The notes: generated by a model from the letters alone, not told the origin. Shown: positions 16,601 to 24,570, counted from the first letter of the stretch. The stretch: 64,000 nucleotides of DNA from an uncultured Bacteroidota bacterium (GCA_913056185.1 CAJXLV010000003.1:62001-126000); one strand, 5' to 3'. Translations and numbers: made by a program.

Positions 16601-17820
16601 ACCGCAGTGCTCGGGCCGTAAAATCCAGGATACCACTCCCCGTCGCTGTTGCTGTTGCCCGCTGCATTGACGAACAGCCCGCCGTCCATCGGCGCGCTGG
16701 GGCCGCCCGCATTGGCGCGGAAGTAGTCGATGGCGTCCAGAACGGCCTGCTCGAAGGTGCCCTGGCTCGTGTATCCCCAGCTGTTCTGGCTCACGATTGC
16801 GCCGTTGTCCGCGGCGTACGTGATGGCCTCCGGAAAACCGCTCACCGATGCGCCGAACGTCTGGTTGATCATCAGCCGCACGCCCGAGCCGTTCGGGCCG
16901 CCCCCGGCCACGCCCGCCACAAACTCTCCGTTGTCGTTCTTGGCCGCAACCGTGCCGGTCACGTGCGTGCCATGATCCCCCGAAGCACTGGGGACCGGGT
17001 CGTCATCGGCGTGGTTGTAGCCGACAACATCGTCGACAAAGCCGTTGTTGTCGTTGTCGACCCCGTCGAGGTCGCCGCCCTCACTGGCCGGTGTTGGGTC
17101 AAACTGGCCGTTGTTGTTGATGTCTTCGGCCTCGTTGATCCAGAGCATGCCCTGGAAGTCCGGGTGGTCGAGGTCCAGCCCGCTGTCCACAATCGAGATC
17201 ACCACGTTCGGGGTGCCCGTCGTGATGTTGTGGGCCTCCGGCAGGTCGATGTCGGCGTCCGGCGTGCCTCCCGTCTGCCCCGTGTTGTTGTAGTGCCACT
17301 GCTGGTCGTACTCCGGGTCGTCCGGCACGTACGACGGCTCCTCGTCCGGCGGTGACTTTCGAATCTCGGTCATCTTCTTCTTGTAAACCGGCGAGGCGGC
17401 CGCCACCTGCGGCACGTCAAGGTAGTCCCTTGCAACTGCTTCCGGGGCGGCGTCGGACTGGTACTGAACGGTGTACCAGCGGTCGAGGCCCCATTCCACG
17501 TGGCGCGGCTCATGCTTGCCGGCCGGGCGGAAGACGCGCTCCATCTGGGTCACTCCGTGGGCCTGTGCCACCTGATCCAGCGCCGAAACCCCGGTGCGGG
17601 CGTTCGACACCGACGTCGGAAGCGCCCCTTCTTCGCCCACAAACTGGGCCTTCCCGGTCGGCGTAAGCTTGATCTGAACACGGTCCCCCACGGCGGTCTG
17701 CCCTTGCCCGAAGGCAATGCCCCCTCCGAATACGGCGAACAGCAGGAATGCGAACAGCGTCCCGAGGGCCCCCTCGGCCGAACGAAGAATAGAACTCAAA
17801 CGCGGTAGCATTGTATCCAT
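10621..17820 (-). CDS. Very large secreted subtilisin-like serine protease (S8) with T9SS sorting domain
   Basis: The protein has 2399 residues. A signal peptide (hydrophobic LGTLFAFLLFAVFGGGIAFG) is followed by a propeptide and an S8 domain at about 200-480. All catalytic residues are visible: Asp212 in IVDSG, His283 in GDHGTHVTGT, oxyanion Asn389 in NAAGNS and Ser450 in GTLSGTSMAAPHVSG. Behind it lie beta-sandwich domains: two copies of a 233-residue nidogen-like segment (about 694-926 and 1574-1806) and at least two HYDIN/ASPM-type Ig-like domains starting PAIALEPDTLGFG and PAIAVEPDSVDFG. A divergent FDAR-type module and a type A sorting domain ending RRLVVVR close the protein. It is probably cell-surface bound or released after sorting and degrades extracellular protein. 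ATG at 17811 is an alternative start. Confidence 0.93.
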   Translation of the reverse strand: MDTMLPRLSSILRSAEGALGTLFAFLLFAVFGGGIAFGQGQTAVGDRVQIKLTPTGKAQFVGEEGALPTSVSNARTGVSALDQVAQAHGVTQMERVFRPAGKHEPRHVEWGLDRWYTVQYQSDAAPEAVARDYLDVPQVAAASPVYKKKMTEIRKSPPDEEPSYVPDDPEYDQQWHYNNTGQTGGTPDADIDLPEAHNITTGTPNVVISIVDSGLDLDHPDFQGMLWINEAEDINNNGQFDPTPASEGGDLDGVDNDNNGFVDDVVGYNHADDDPVPSASGDHGTHVTGTVAAKNDNGEFVAGVAGGGPNGSGVRLMINQTFGASVSGFPEAITYAADNGAIVSQNSWGYTSQGTFEQAVLDAIDYFRANAGGPSAPMDGGLFVNAAGNSNSDGEWYPGFYGPSTAVTSTDDTDTKSSFSNYGSWVDIAAPGSNVLSTVVGGSGTLSGTSMAAPHVSGVIGLVASANPGLTDDQMEALLINTGDDISDNQPEIMGPRVNAFSALSSGGVDETPPGAITDLSVLSVNQNAPGASATLEWTAPGDDGDTTGTASAYDLRYSTDGPIDDSTSWADATPVEGLPLPDTVGTVQSVTISNGLPFGETVHFGLRASDEFGNTSALGNSPSADTPPAPVLAYSPDSLSAELETGNDTSLTLSLSNEGPAETSLQYSFPDFAAQSLLSQPGVERNATSSVIGDAGYEKGSDPHAGIGHPVRTGAGGPDEYGYSWIDSNEPGGPAFQFNDISDVGTATGISDLESIEVPLPFTFEYYGQQRDSVKINNNGFVFFEGALDGYFSNAEIPTAEAPNGVLAAFWDDLDPEATGAEVYTYHDEAAGQFIVQWDEVPAFLGDVPMTFQIVLSQDGTIRYNLLDIDENDNDSATLGIESPAGDDGLQVAFNAPYPEDSLSIAIAATPDFITDVSPASGSLGGGESDDVSVALTSEDIEPGAYEKALAFTTNDPEAVNNTVPTSLSVTTGPPAIALEPDTLGFGDVLVGDSATATFTIDNAGGGPLEVSSVSYPEAFAPVDSAGFGPITVPFGETRDVEVVFTPSSAGSLGGDIEVSSNAENAATASLLAQGTGVLAPNIEVSPLAISDSLAPGDSSATTLTVSNTGSSPLTFDAVIGAGGENTAPADVAASAVAPSGDASGLSTAGSAYDGPTAEVGPTATTYQVDDGTSENALGLTDGGDVMWLNAFEVVEGAGTITEIASAWGSSNASGLPTDKPAHFLIYEDPNDDGDPSDAVLLEQVSTTVQAPHTDQFTSEAIPPTSVEGTFFIAALYQEQEADTFPMPMDESSTSQGASWIVGNSTPGGFNVDDLAANDVGPDNLEAAGFPANWLLRAEGGAQFVAVSPSADTLAAGASQDLTASFNATGLAPDVYTASIVFNSNDPDTTPSVDATLEVSAGPPAIAVEPDSVDFGSVLVGADTTASFVIENTGGEPLEISELSFPEETFTPAEPIDTPFTIPFEGSVEVPVVFAPGSAGAVSGAVSISSNAENAPTTSVYLEGEGLEAPELAYAPDTLATTLASGESTTLPLTVSNEGAAGSTLEFSFPDFAAQALLDQAGVERNATSSVISDAGYEKGSDPHAGIGHPVRTGAGGPDEYGYSWIDSNEPGGPAFQFNDISDVGTATGISDLESIEVPLPFTFEYYGQQRDSVKINNNGFVFFEGALDGYFSNAEIPTAEAPNGVLAAFWDDLDPEATGAEVYTYHDEAAGQFIVQWDEVPAFLGDVPMTFQIVLSQDGTIRYNLLDIDENDNDSATLGIESPAGDDGLQVAFNAPYPEDSLSIAIAATPDFITDVSPASGSLGGGESAEVSVDVSAEGIEAGEYVKGLALTTNDLNAPNVEVPTVLTVGGDSPGDCPLAWSLDIATTDDAALGDTLTLGQGPAATAGLDPACGEVEQPPVPPAPTTDVRFTGTDLEGVSLGEGTLVDIRPDSEPTPAAQNAPAIWRIDLQTGDYPVSMAWDNDALAGATSRPVELVDAATGGDVVSVDMKATGSASIENSAVTALEVRLGQADGHTFTLTDGWNFKSMPVQTADMSFGAMMDPCESGFAYTPGEGYDPLEVGEAMGMGDGYWFNCSAGTHTVTGSVPTPPTAEAGAGWNVVGPYADSVDVASIGTEPSGILGSAFYGFDPISGYTVADTLAPGQAYWVKTSEAGVINFAGSAPASPTLAAKMATRSAKKAAQTTALVVSDANGRSTTLQVGTDLAEAQLRRNALPPKPPAGIFDVRFEGGRSVASFDADAEDALAALDLQGATYPITLRLEDESATDLRLQVKQGDGAAADVQTLSTEQPSVTLQSAGGTVHVGPQPLPEEFALKNSYPNPVAGQATINYALPEQSQVTLEVYDVLGRRVATLVNREKEAGEYSVRLDAADLSSGNYFYRMRAGDFTQTRRLVVVR
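12401..13100. repeat. 700-bp exact direct repeat, copy 1
   Basis: Bases 12401-13100 match 15041-15740 line by line, with the first mismatches at 12400/15040 and 13101/15741. The offset is 2640 bp (880 codons, in frame). It encodes the second nidogen-like segment of the subtilisin. Confidence 0.95.
15041..15740. repeat. 700-bp exact direct repeat, copy 2
   Basis: Partner of 12401-13100 within the same gene. The absence of even synonymous changes suggests recent duplication or ongoing gene conversion. Confidence 0.95.
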
Positions 17821-18436
17821 ATGGCTTGCAGCGTGACTGTGAGCACCCCGCGTCGGTCGTTCCTTCCAGGGCTCGGCCCGGCGCGGGGTTCTGTATTTAC
17901 AATGGACGGTGAAGAGAATCGCGACGGCCCTCCATTCAGTAAACTCTACCGAAAACCCACATAGACTCTTTGGGATCTTCGCGATGTGTTCTCTTTAACC
18001 AGAACAATTCTAACTGGCCGTGCACTGAATGTCAAGACCCCGTGCGCTTGTCCATCTCCCTTCCGAGCCCGCCCCCTGCCCCCTCCCCCGCCTCGATTTT
18101 TGAATACCCCCTGCTCACTCCTCCTCAAAAATCGATTTCCGGGGCTCAGCGGGGCTTCACCACACTCCAGTGCGTCACATGGAGATCGCTTTTCCCGAAC
18201 TCGTCTCCCAACACCTCTTCTGAAGACTCTTTAGTTCACAAAATATTAATATTAAGAGGGCCCTTCAGTTCCTCTCGGCCGTTTTTGCACCTGTATTTGT
18301 CCCTCTTCTTGTTCGCCTCTTGGCGCTCACGGTGGGTGGACGTCGAGGCCGGTCTCGCCCAGCGTCTGTCCCTGCCGTTCTGGACTGCGTGCCGGAGGCG
18401 CCCTCGCGCTCTGCGCTCACTGTCTGCCTTGTCTTT
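17821..18436. other. Intergenic region between divergent subtilisin and CBS genes
   Basis: No convincing gene. It holds an unusually AT-rich stretch (18235-18256, with AATATTAATATTAA) that probably belongs to the promoter region of the divergent genes. I could not place a clear -33/-7 or -35/-10 pair. Confidence 0.4.
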
Positions 18437-18994
18437 ATGTCTGCGTCTGTTCCTACCGCCCGCGACCTGATGACCGACTCGGTGCTGGCAGCCCGCGCTG
18501 ACTGGTCGCTGTCGTCGCTTGCCTCGTTTCTGACTACCCACGACATCTCCGGCGCCCCGGTCGTGTCCGACCAGGGCCGGGCCATCGGCGTGGTTTCCCT
18601 TCGCGACCTGGTGCGCCACCGCACCGAATCGGCGTCCGCCGATCGCTCCTCCCCATCGGCCCCTGGGTCTTCGGAGGAGGCGTCGGGCGATGACGCCCCA
18701 CCGGCGTTTTATCTCGGGCGTGGCGCAGAGGCGCCGGACGTGGCGGCGCACGACCTCCCCGCGGATGCCCCCGCCACGGTCCGCGACATCATGATGCCGG
18801 TTGTGGTCGGCGTGGACGAGACGGCGTCGGTGTACGAGGTGGCCCGCCGGATGGCACGGGGGCGCCTGCATCGACTGATGGTCTTTCGCCCCGGCACGCA
18901 GCGAGAGGTCGCCGGCCTTCTCAGTGCCATCGATGTGCTCAACTGGATGGGCCAACAAGCCCCTGCCGCGGACGAACACTCCCGGGGGGCGTAG
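18437..18994 (+). CDS. CBS-domain-pair protein
   Basis: The ATG at 18437 gives a 185-residue cytoplasmic protein with two CBS motifs. The first is at about residues 8-62 (ARDLMTDSVL, ISGAPVVSDQGRAIGVVSLRDLV). The second is at about 117-170 (VRDIMMPVVVGVDETASVYE, GLLSAIDVLNW). An acidic, Ser/Pro/Ala-rich linker of about 50 residues separates them. CBS pairs bind adenine nucleotides or SAM and regulate partner proteins; no enzyme or transporter domain is attached here. The partner is unknown. The next gene on the same strand encodes a small membrane protein 110 bp downstream. Confidence 0.85.
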   Translation: MSASVPTARDLMTDSVLAARADWSLSSLASFLTTHDISGAPVVSDQGRAIGVVSLRDLVRHRTESASADRSSPSAPGSSEEASGDDAPPAFYLGRGAEAPDVAAHDLPADAPATVRDIMMPVVVGVDETASVYEVARRMARGRLHRLMVFRPGTQREVAGLLSAIDVLNWMGQQAPAADEHSRGA

Positions 18995-19104
18995 GTGTTG
19001 AGGGAAAGAACTGCACCGTTGCCCTCGTGTCAGGACGGTGCGCCCCTCTCGCGCCGGTCGTACGACGTGGCCTGTCTGTCGCTTTCTCCAACTGGCTTTT
19101 CCCC

Positions 19105-19395
19105 ATGGCCTTTTCCGACGACCTGTTTGCCGACGACGCCTCTTCGCAGGCCCCTTCTTCGCCCGACGGCTCTTCCGCGGACTCGCCGTCGGGACTCCTG
19201 CGCGCAATCCGGGCATTCCGGGCGCTCTGCTGGGGCATCACGATCCTCGCTGCGGTCGGGGCGGCGGCGTTTGTGACCACACACGTGGGGGTCGCCCGGA
19301 GCGGCGATCAGCAGGTGGCGGTGGTGGGGATCGGACTGCTCCTGGTGGCGGTGCCGTACGTCATTGCGCGAGGCGTATCGGAGCTGACGCCGTGA
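19105..19395 (+). CDS. Small membrane protein of unknown function
   Basis: The start at 19105 (MAFSDDLFADDASS) gives 96 residues: an acidic Ser-rich N-terminus, then two predicted transmembrane helices (about 44-65 and 71-90). They are separated by a short polar loop containing VARSGDQQ. The upstream in-frame extension lacks support. No family was recognised. It follows the CBS gene and may be cotranscribed with it. Confidence 0.6.
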   Translation: MAFSDDLFADDASSQAPSSPDGSSADSPSGLLRAIRAFRALCWGITILAAVGAAAFVTTHVGVARSGDQQVAVVGIGLLLVAVPYVIARGVSELTP

Positions 19396-19417
19396 CGGCC
19401 GCATCGCCCGGGGCGCC

Positions 19418-20086
19418 TCAGCGCGGCGATGCTGGAGCCTGCAGCAGCCGCGGCGGCACGTCGTCGGGCACCGTCCAGAGGTGCAGGAAGGCCGTTCCTG
19501 TCTTGTCTGGCCCGGCCTCCACCGTGCGATCCGGGGCCCACGTGCCCATCCGGAAGTCGTGCGAAACGATGCGGTCGCCGGCCTCAAGCTGCCGAAGAAG
19601 CATCGGACGCAGCTTTGCGTTGATCTCAGGCCAGAGGTAAAGGGTGACGACCGTCGCCGCCCGCACGTCGGCCTCAAAGAGGTCCTTCTGCCGAAACTCC
19701 ACGCGATCCGCCACGCCGGCCGCCCTGGCCCGCGCCCGCGCTTTCGCCACGAGGCCAGGGTCGATTTCGATCCCCACCCCTCGCGCCCCAAACTCCTGCG
19801 CCGCGATGATGGGAATGCGCCCGTCGCCACTTCCCAGATCGTACACCACGTCCCCGGCAGACACCCCCGCCAGCTCCAGCATCCGCCGCACCACGCGCCG
19901 GTCCGTTGCCACAAACGGAGCATCCTTCTCCACCGTATCCGTCGCTACGGCGCCCGGCTGGGCCCGCATGGTGTCGGGCTGCCCCTGGGCCGTCCCGCCG
20001 CTCAGTGCGAGCACGACGAGCACGAGGCCCCACACCCCTGCGGGACGGGCACGAGTGAGAGCGAGACTGCGGGCGGGCATAGACAT
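19418..20086 (-). CDS. Exported class I SAM-dependent methyltransferase
   Basis: With the start at 20086, the 222-residue protein opens with a signal-peptide-like segment (RPAGVWGLVLVVLALSGGTA) and a short linker. A Rossmann methyltransferase domain follows, with motif I at residues 82-90 (YDLGSGDGR) and the acidic post-I residue in GVGIEID. A later LYLWPEIN segment resembles the active-site region of small protein-lysine or general methyltransferases. The domain assignment is firm; the acceptor is not. A secretion signal on a SAM-dependent enzyme is odd because SAM is cytoplasmic. The hydrophobic stretch may instead be a membrane anchor. It is convergent with the small membrane protein gene. 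Confidence 0.75.
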   Translation of the reverse strand: MSMPARSLALTRARPAGVWGLVLVVLALSGGTAQGQPDTMRAQPGAVATDTVEKDAPFVATDRRVVRRMLELAGVSAGDVVYDLGSGDGRIPIIAAQEFGARGVGIEIDPGLVAKARARARAAGVADRVEFRQKDLFEADVRAATVVTLYLWPEINAKLRPMLLRQLEAGDRIVSHDFRMGTWAPDRTVEAGPDKTGTAFLHLWTVPDDVPPRLLQAPASPR

Positions 20087-20207
20087 CGGGCGGACGGAGC
20101 TGTACGGAGCGACGGCACACGAAAAGGCGACCAGGAGAACCAGTCGCTCTTCAAAGGACACCTCCGCCTGAGTGTTGCGAACCCGTGACACTCTTTCTGG
20201 CGGCTCC

Positions 20208-20984
20208 TCATAGTGCCACCCCTGTCCCCACCACCACAAGCACCCCCGCGAGTCCCTTCCGGAGCCGCCGCGGCGCGACGCGATGCGCCACTCGCCAGCC
20301 CACCCCTACTCCCACCAGCTGGGGGACGCCCACCCACAGGGCCAGCGACGGGGCCACCGCCCCCGCCGCCGCGTAGCGTGCCGTGGCCGCGAGCGCCAGC
20401 ACGACCGACTGCACCTGTGCAACGGCCACCGCCTGGCGGATCCGCATCCCGAGGCCGACCAGCACGGGCACGGCCACCACCGGACCGCCCACCCCCAGCA
20501 GTCCCCCGAGCAGCCCCACGCCTCCACCCACAGCCGCCAGGAGGCCTCGGCGTTTTGTGCCGTTGCCCGCCAACGCACTGCCCCCCAGCACACCAGGGGC
20601 CTCCTCGTCCGTCCCTTCCCGGTACACAATGAGCCCCGCCACCCCAATCAAAAACGCCCCCAGCAGCCGCCCAAACTCCTCCGCCCCAATCGCCAGATTC
20701 ATCCGTGCCCCGACCAGCGCCCCCACGACGCCCGTCGCACTAAGCACCGCCGCCGCCATCCACGCCGATCGCGTGGCCAGCTCCCCCGATCGCACGTAGG
20801 CCCCGCTGCCCACAAGGCCCGTCGCCACAAACGTCGCGCTGGCGGTTCCTGCCACGGCGGCCGAAGAGAGATCCGTCCCCACAAACAGCGCCGCCGTCAG
20901 GAACACCCCACCGGGGCCGACGGCCGTGATGCCCACACCTGCGACCAGCGCGACAAGCACCAGAAGGAGACTTGTGAGCGACAT
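20208..20984 (-). CDS. TauE/SafE (TSUP) family membrane transporter
   Basis: The 258-residue protein from ATG 20984 is almost entirely hydrophobic with about eight membrane helices. It carries two internally similar Gly-rich segments (VGITAVGPGGVFLTAAL near the start and GLLGGLLGVGGPVVAVPVLV in the middle) that define the family. Members export or import sulfite, sulfonates or related organic anions, but substrate cannot be read from the sequence. The gene starts 7 bp after the stop of the Nramp-like gene on the same strand, so the two form an operon. Confidence 0.85.
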   Translation of the reverse strand: MSLTSLLLVLVALVAGVGITAVGPGGVFLTAALFVGTDLSSAAVAGTASATFVATGLVGSGAYVRSGELATRSAWMAAAVLSATGVVGALVGARMNLAIGAEEFGRLLGAFLIGVAGLIVYREGTDEEAPGVLGGSALAGNGTKRRGLLAAVGGGVGLLGGLLGVGGPVVAVPVLVGLGMRIRQAVAVAQVQSVVLALAATARYAAAGAVAPSLALWVGVPQLVGVGVGWRVAHRVAPRRLRKGLAGVLVVVGTGVAL

Positions 20985-20991
20985 ATCGTCC

Positions 20992-22302
20992 CTACACCCC
21001 CCCGCCCAGAATCGCACCGAGGACGTCCTGGCCCGATAGGACCGCGAGAACCACTGCGAGCACCACCAGGACCACGTTGGCGGCGTTCAGGCGGGCGTCG
21101 TTCGCGTGGCCCTCCATCATCTCCGCATCGTTGACGGCCCAGAAGAGCAGCACTGCCGAGACTGGCAGCCCGAAGACGCCATTCCAGGCAGGAAAGAGCA
21201 CCACCATGTCCAGCACGCTCAGGCCGCCGAAGATGTGCACCAGCGGCGAGAGCCCGCTCACCACACAGAGGCTCGCAAAGAGGATGCGGAACGACGGGCG
21301 GGCCTCCTGCGGGTCCGAGGAGCGGATCTCTGCGCCCCAGGCCTCCTGCAGGATATAGGCCGGTGTCCACAAGATGGGAATGATGCTGTTGAAGGCCGCG
21401 ACGAGCGTCCCCCCCAGAAAGAGCAGCATCGCCCACGTGCCCAGCACATCTGTCAGGGCGCGGCCCGGCGTAATGAACGACTCCAGCTCGGTGATGCCGG
21501 CCGGCCGCAGCACCGCCGCCGTCGCCACAATAATGGCGACCGACGCCAGCCCACCCAGGCCGTACCCCATGCTCAGGTCCAGCCGCATGTCCGGCAGGTC
21601 TGTCGTGTCCGTCCACCCTTTTTCCTCCACGAAGAGCGACTCCAGGAAGAAGTTGGGCCACAGGGCCGTGGTGCCCAGGATGGCCGCCACCAGGGTAAGG
21701 CCGCCCGGCGCGAAGGCTTCCCCCCCCGGCACCATGCCTCCGAGCACCGCCAGCGGATCCGGATTGCTCACCACCGCCACAATCCCGAATGCCGCAAACA
21801 GCACCAGCATCATGGCCGTCATGAGATACTCCACGAGCCAGTACTGCAACAGCCCAATGGCGGCCGCAAGGAGACCGGTGAAGACGGCGATGGGCATCCA
21901 GCCCACCGAGATGCCCGCAACACTCTCCAGCAGAATGTGGGTGCCGAGCCCCACGGCAGCCGTCAGTTCCAGCCCCCACAGCACACACCCCACCGAGATA
22001 AACCCGAGCAGGGCTGTGGCGCCCGTGCGACCGAGTTTGCGCCGCGCAAACTGACCCAGCGAATCGCCAAAAATGCCCACCCGGGCGCTCATGTCCTGGG
22101 CCATGATGCCGATGAGCACCGCAAGCACGACGAGCCAAATGAGCGCGTACCCAAACTGCACGCCGGCGCTGCTCATGATAAACACCGATCCGGAGCCGAA
22201 GTAACTGGCGACCATCACAAAGGCCAGCCCGAAGCGGTCAAAGAAGTGTGAGAAAAGAGACGGACGCTCTGCATCGGCGGGGTCCATGGTTGCTTCAGCC
22301 AT
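20992..22302 (-). CDS. Nramp-family transporter homologue lacking canonical metal-binding motifs
   Basis: The ATG at 22302 (MAEATMDPADAE) is preferred to the in-frame TTG at 22311. The 436-residue protein has about 11 helices and an Nramp-like TM2-TM3 region (GVQFGYALIWLVVLAVLIG, QDMSARVG). The TM1 position that normally reads DPGN is FGSGS here. The TM6 MPH motif is replaced by WPN (TTALWPNFFLESL). The usual Mn/Fe ligands Asp, Asn and Met are therefore missing. It belongs to the superfamily, but classical Mn2+ or Fe2+ uptake is doubtful; another cation or solute is more likely. It is probably cotranscribed with the TauE-like gene. Confidence 0.75.
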   Translation of the reverse strand: MAEATMDPADAERPSLFSHFFDRFGLAFVMVASYFGSGSVFIMSSAGVQFGYALIWLVVLAVLIGIMAQDMSARVGIFGDSLGQFARRKLGRTGATALLGFISVGCVLWGLELTAAVGLGTHILLESVAGISVGWMPIAVFTGLLAAAIGLLQYWLVEYLMTAMMLVLFAAFGIVAVVSNPDPLAVLGGMVPGGEAFAPGGLTLVAAILGTTALWPNFFLESLFVEEKGWTDTTDLPDMRLDLSMGYGLGGLASVAIIVATAAVLRPAGITELESFITPGRALTDVLGTWAMLLFLGGTLVAAFNSIIPILWTPAYILQEAWGAEIRSSDPQEARPSFRILFASLCVVSGLSPLVHIFGGLSVLDMVVLFPAWNGVFGLPVSAVLLFWAVNDAEMMEGHANDARLNAANVVLVVLAVVLAVLSGQDVLGAILGGGV

Positions 22303-22939
22303 GCGGGGCAAACACCTCTACGCGAAATCATGACAGAAATCGACGAACAAAATCACGGCGGCACGGACACGAGTCCCCATGCGCGGCCGGGGCGCTCTAC
22401 ACGGGCGTTTCCGGAAAGCGTCGCGGCATACGACACAATGCCCACAGTGCGATACGGAGTGCCTCCGCTTCACGCCTCACCGAAACGCGCCGCAAGGCCC
22501 CTCTGCCCCTACGGACGCAGCCTCGGAGACGGCACTCCGGGAAAATGAGCACTCCGGGGAAATGAGCAGCGGCGGACCCGTCGAGCAGACCGATCGGGCG
22601 GTGCAACTGCGCGGTGAGACTGTCTTCTCTCCAGCCTCGAAGGGGGCGAGACACGGCCCTGGAGAGCGTCCGGACAGCCATTCGGTGGGGCGGGCGGCAA
22701 GCACGTCGGGCGTGAGCCGTGAGGCTTGTGGGGGATCCGCTGTGTACCGTTTGTTAATGTAGCCACCCACAAAGGAGCCGGTGGACCGCTGGAGTGTCAA
22801 CGGCTGCGCTGCAGAATTCCGTAAATTTGACACTTCCCCGACATGGGGGCGGTGCGTCGTGGTCCCACGGGGGCCCTCATTCTCGCCCCCGGCCGGCCGC
22901 CGCGGGCATCACCGGCCTCGCCCCTACACGGCCTCGCCC
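22303..22939. other. 637-bp intergenic region without a convincing gene
   Basis: Short open frames occur on both strands but none has a plausible protein. TAAATTTG at 22822-22829 matches the Bacteroidota -7 consensus TAnnTTTG on the plus strand, but no TTTG lies at the right distance upstream and no gene follows. Just inside the next gene, the unit CGGCCTCGCCCCTACA is repeated (22915-22952). Confidence 0.4.
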
Positions 22940-23734
22940 CTACACGGCCTCGACCAAGTCGGAGATCGACTCGACGACGCTGCTGGGCCGATAGGCAAAG
23001 TCCGTGATCTCCTCACGACGCGTCGACCCGGAGAGCACCAGGTGGGTGGTTAGTCCCGCCTCCATCCCCGCCACGATGTCCGTCTCCATCCGATCCCCCA
23101 CCATGGCCGTAGTCTCCGAATGGGCGTCCATCCGGTTCAGTGCACTGCGGATCATGATCGGATTGGGCTTGCCGACGAAGTAGGGCGCTTGGCCGGTCGC
23201 TTTCTGGATGAGCGCCGCCACCGATCCGGTCGCGGGGAGCGGCCCTTCCGGGGAGGGACCGGTGGCGTCCGGATTGGTGGCGATGAAGCGGGCCCCCGCT
23301 TCGATCAGACGCACGGCGGCCGTGATGTGCTGGAACGAGTAGGTGCGCGTCTCGCCCAAAACGACAAAATCGGGGGCGGCGGTGGTCAGCGTGTACCCCA
23401 CCTCGTGGAGCGCGGTCGTCAGGCCCGCCTCGCCGACAACGTAGGCGGAGGCCCCAGGTGCCTGAGCAGCAAGAAACTGTGCGGTGGCCACTGCCGAGGT
23501 CCAGATCTGAGCCTCGGGAATCTCGAGCCCCGCCCGGGAGAGACGGGCGGACAGGTCGCGGCGGGTGTAGATGGAGTTGTTGGTGAGCACCAGGAACGGA
23601 AGGCTCTGCTCGCGAAGGCGGTCAATGAACGCCTGTGCGCCGGGAAGGACGTGCTCCTCGTGGACCAGAACGCCGTCCATGTCGAGCAGCCACGCCTCTG
23701 CGGGGGCTTTGTCTACGGCCATGGAGGAAGACAT
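22940..23734 (-). CDS. HAD-superfamily IIA hydrolase (NagD-like sugar phosphatase)
   Basis: The start at 23734 gives 264 residues. HAD motif I is at 17-22 (LDMDGV, with Asp18 nucleophile and Asp20), motif II in VLTNNS (about 49-54), the conserved Lys in VGKPNP, and motif IV in GDRMETDI. The large cap between motifs II and III is characteristic of subclass IIA (NagD, p-nitrophenyl phosphatase-like and phosphoglycolate phosphatases). It probably dephosphorylates small sugar phosphates or UMP-type metabolites in the cytoplasm. It is divergent from the cupin gene. The first 45 residues of the longer frame are not homologous-looking and were excluded. Confidence 0.88.
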   Translation of the reverse strand: MSSSMAVDKAPAEAWLLDMDGVLVHEEHVLPGAQAFIDRLREQSLPFLVLTNNSIYTRRDLSARLSRAGLEIPEAQIWTSAVATAQFLAAQAPGASAYVVGEAGLTTALHEVGYTLTTAAPDFVVLGETRTYSFQHITAAVRLIEAGARFIATNPDATGPSPEGPLPATGSVAALIQKATGQAPYFVGKPNPIMIRSALNRMDAHSETTAMVGDRMETDIVAGMEAGLTTHLVLSGSTRREEITDFAYRPSSVVESISDLVEAV

Positions 23735-23959
23735 TGGGGGTGGGGACTTGCCAAAAAAGCGACACGCACGAAAAGGGGACGCGGCGGGGCGGAGCAAACG
23801 GCTCCGCGGGCCCCAAACGCATTCGGCGAGGGCTCGTTGCCGAGTCCGGCATTTGGCGGACGCACACACCGACGATGCCCGTGCATCGACATTCGGAACC
23901 CTGCCGGAGCAGGACGCTTCGCGTGCTCACGATTCCTCTTCTTGTCGTTCCCCGGTCCC

Positions 23960-24427
23960 ATGGCCCGCAAGCGCCTTCCGCTGTCTCCACGCGAAAAAGA
24001 ACGCCTCGACGCTCTCCTTGCGGAGGTTCTCGACACAACCGTTCACCACTACGGAACGGAGCCGCGCTCAGCCGTCCGCTACGACAAGCGGGAAGAGATG
24101 TACGGCGGCACCGGCACCACGTACCTCGCGCAGCTCTTTGCGGAGGACGAGCTCGTCAACAACCGCATCGGCGCCTACATGGTGCTGCCCAGCGCGGAGG
24201 ACAGCGTTGGCTTTCACACGCACGGGGCCCGCGCGGAGCAGGAGCTCTACGTGGGGATGCACGGCCGGGGCACGTATCTGGAGAAGGACTCTGACGCGGC
24301 CGCCCCCCGCAGCGTCCCGATCGAACGAGGCACAGTCACGACGATTCGCGGCGACGCCTATCATGCGGTCCGCAATGAGGGCGAAATCCCTCTGATTGTT
24401 TTTGTCATCACGACGAACGAGCCCTGA
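23960..24427 (+). CDS. Small cupin-domain protein
   Basis: This 155-residue protein has a single cupin fold with the metal-binding motif HTHGARAEQE (His86, His88, Glu93 or Glu95) and the second motif around GDAYHAVRNEGEIPL. The N-terminal 60 residues are charged and helical (LSPREKERLDALL). Single cupins bind a metal and serve as isomerases, dioxygenases or sugar-binding proteins; the substrate cannot be inferred. The gene is divergent from the NagD-like phosphatase and convergent with the epimerase. Confidence 0.75.
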   Translation: MARKRLPLSPREKERLDALLAEVLDTTVHHYGTEPRSAVRYDKREEMYGGTGTTYLAQLFAEDELVNNRIGAYMVLPSAEDSVGFHTHGARAEQELYVGMHGRGTYLEKDSDAAAPRSVPIERGTVTTIRGDAYHAVRNEGEIPLIVFVITTNEP

Positions 24428-24465
24428 CGTCTCGGCCGCCACGGGGTGGCGTCGGGCGGAACGGA

Positions 24466-24570
24466 GTGAGGTCGAGATACCTCCACGAACCTGCCGGACA
24501 CGATCGGGGCCGCTGTCTCCGTGGGGATCTTTCCGCTCCGCCCCGACAGCGGTCGGGGCTTCGACCTCAC
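24466..24570. repeat. Palindromic element between convergent genes, with inner hairpin
   Basis: GTGAGGTCGA (24466-24475) is inverted at 24561-24570. Inside is a perfect hairpin CCCCGAC-AGCG-GTCGGGG at 24541-24558, just past the minus-strand epimerase stop. It probably acts as a bidirectional terminator. The similar GAGTCGAGACCTC text at the right end of the window suggests a dispersed palindromic repeat. Confidence 0.5.

Noticed and set aside
10600-17355. A 2251-codon open frame on the plus strand opposite the subtilisin gene
   Set aside because: Its composition is Arg/Val/Gly/His-rich without any domain, and it repeats wherever the subtilisin has repeats. It is the antisense shadow of a gene with strong GC bias at third positions.
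22379-22762. 127-codon open frame in the 22.3-22.9 kb gap
   Set aside because: Competing frames exist on both strands and no signal peptide, domain or ribosome site supports any of them.
22822-22829. TAAATTTG as a Bacteroidota -7 promoter element
   Set aside because: No -33 TTTG at the proper distance and no gene in that direction.
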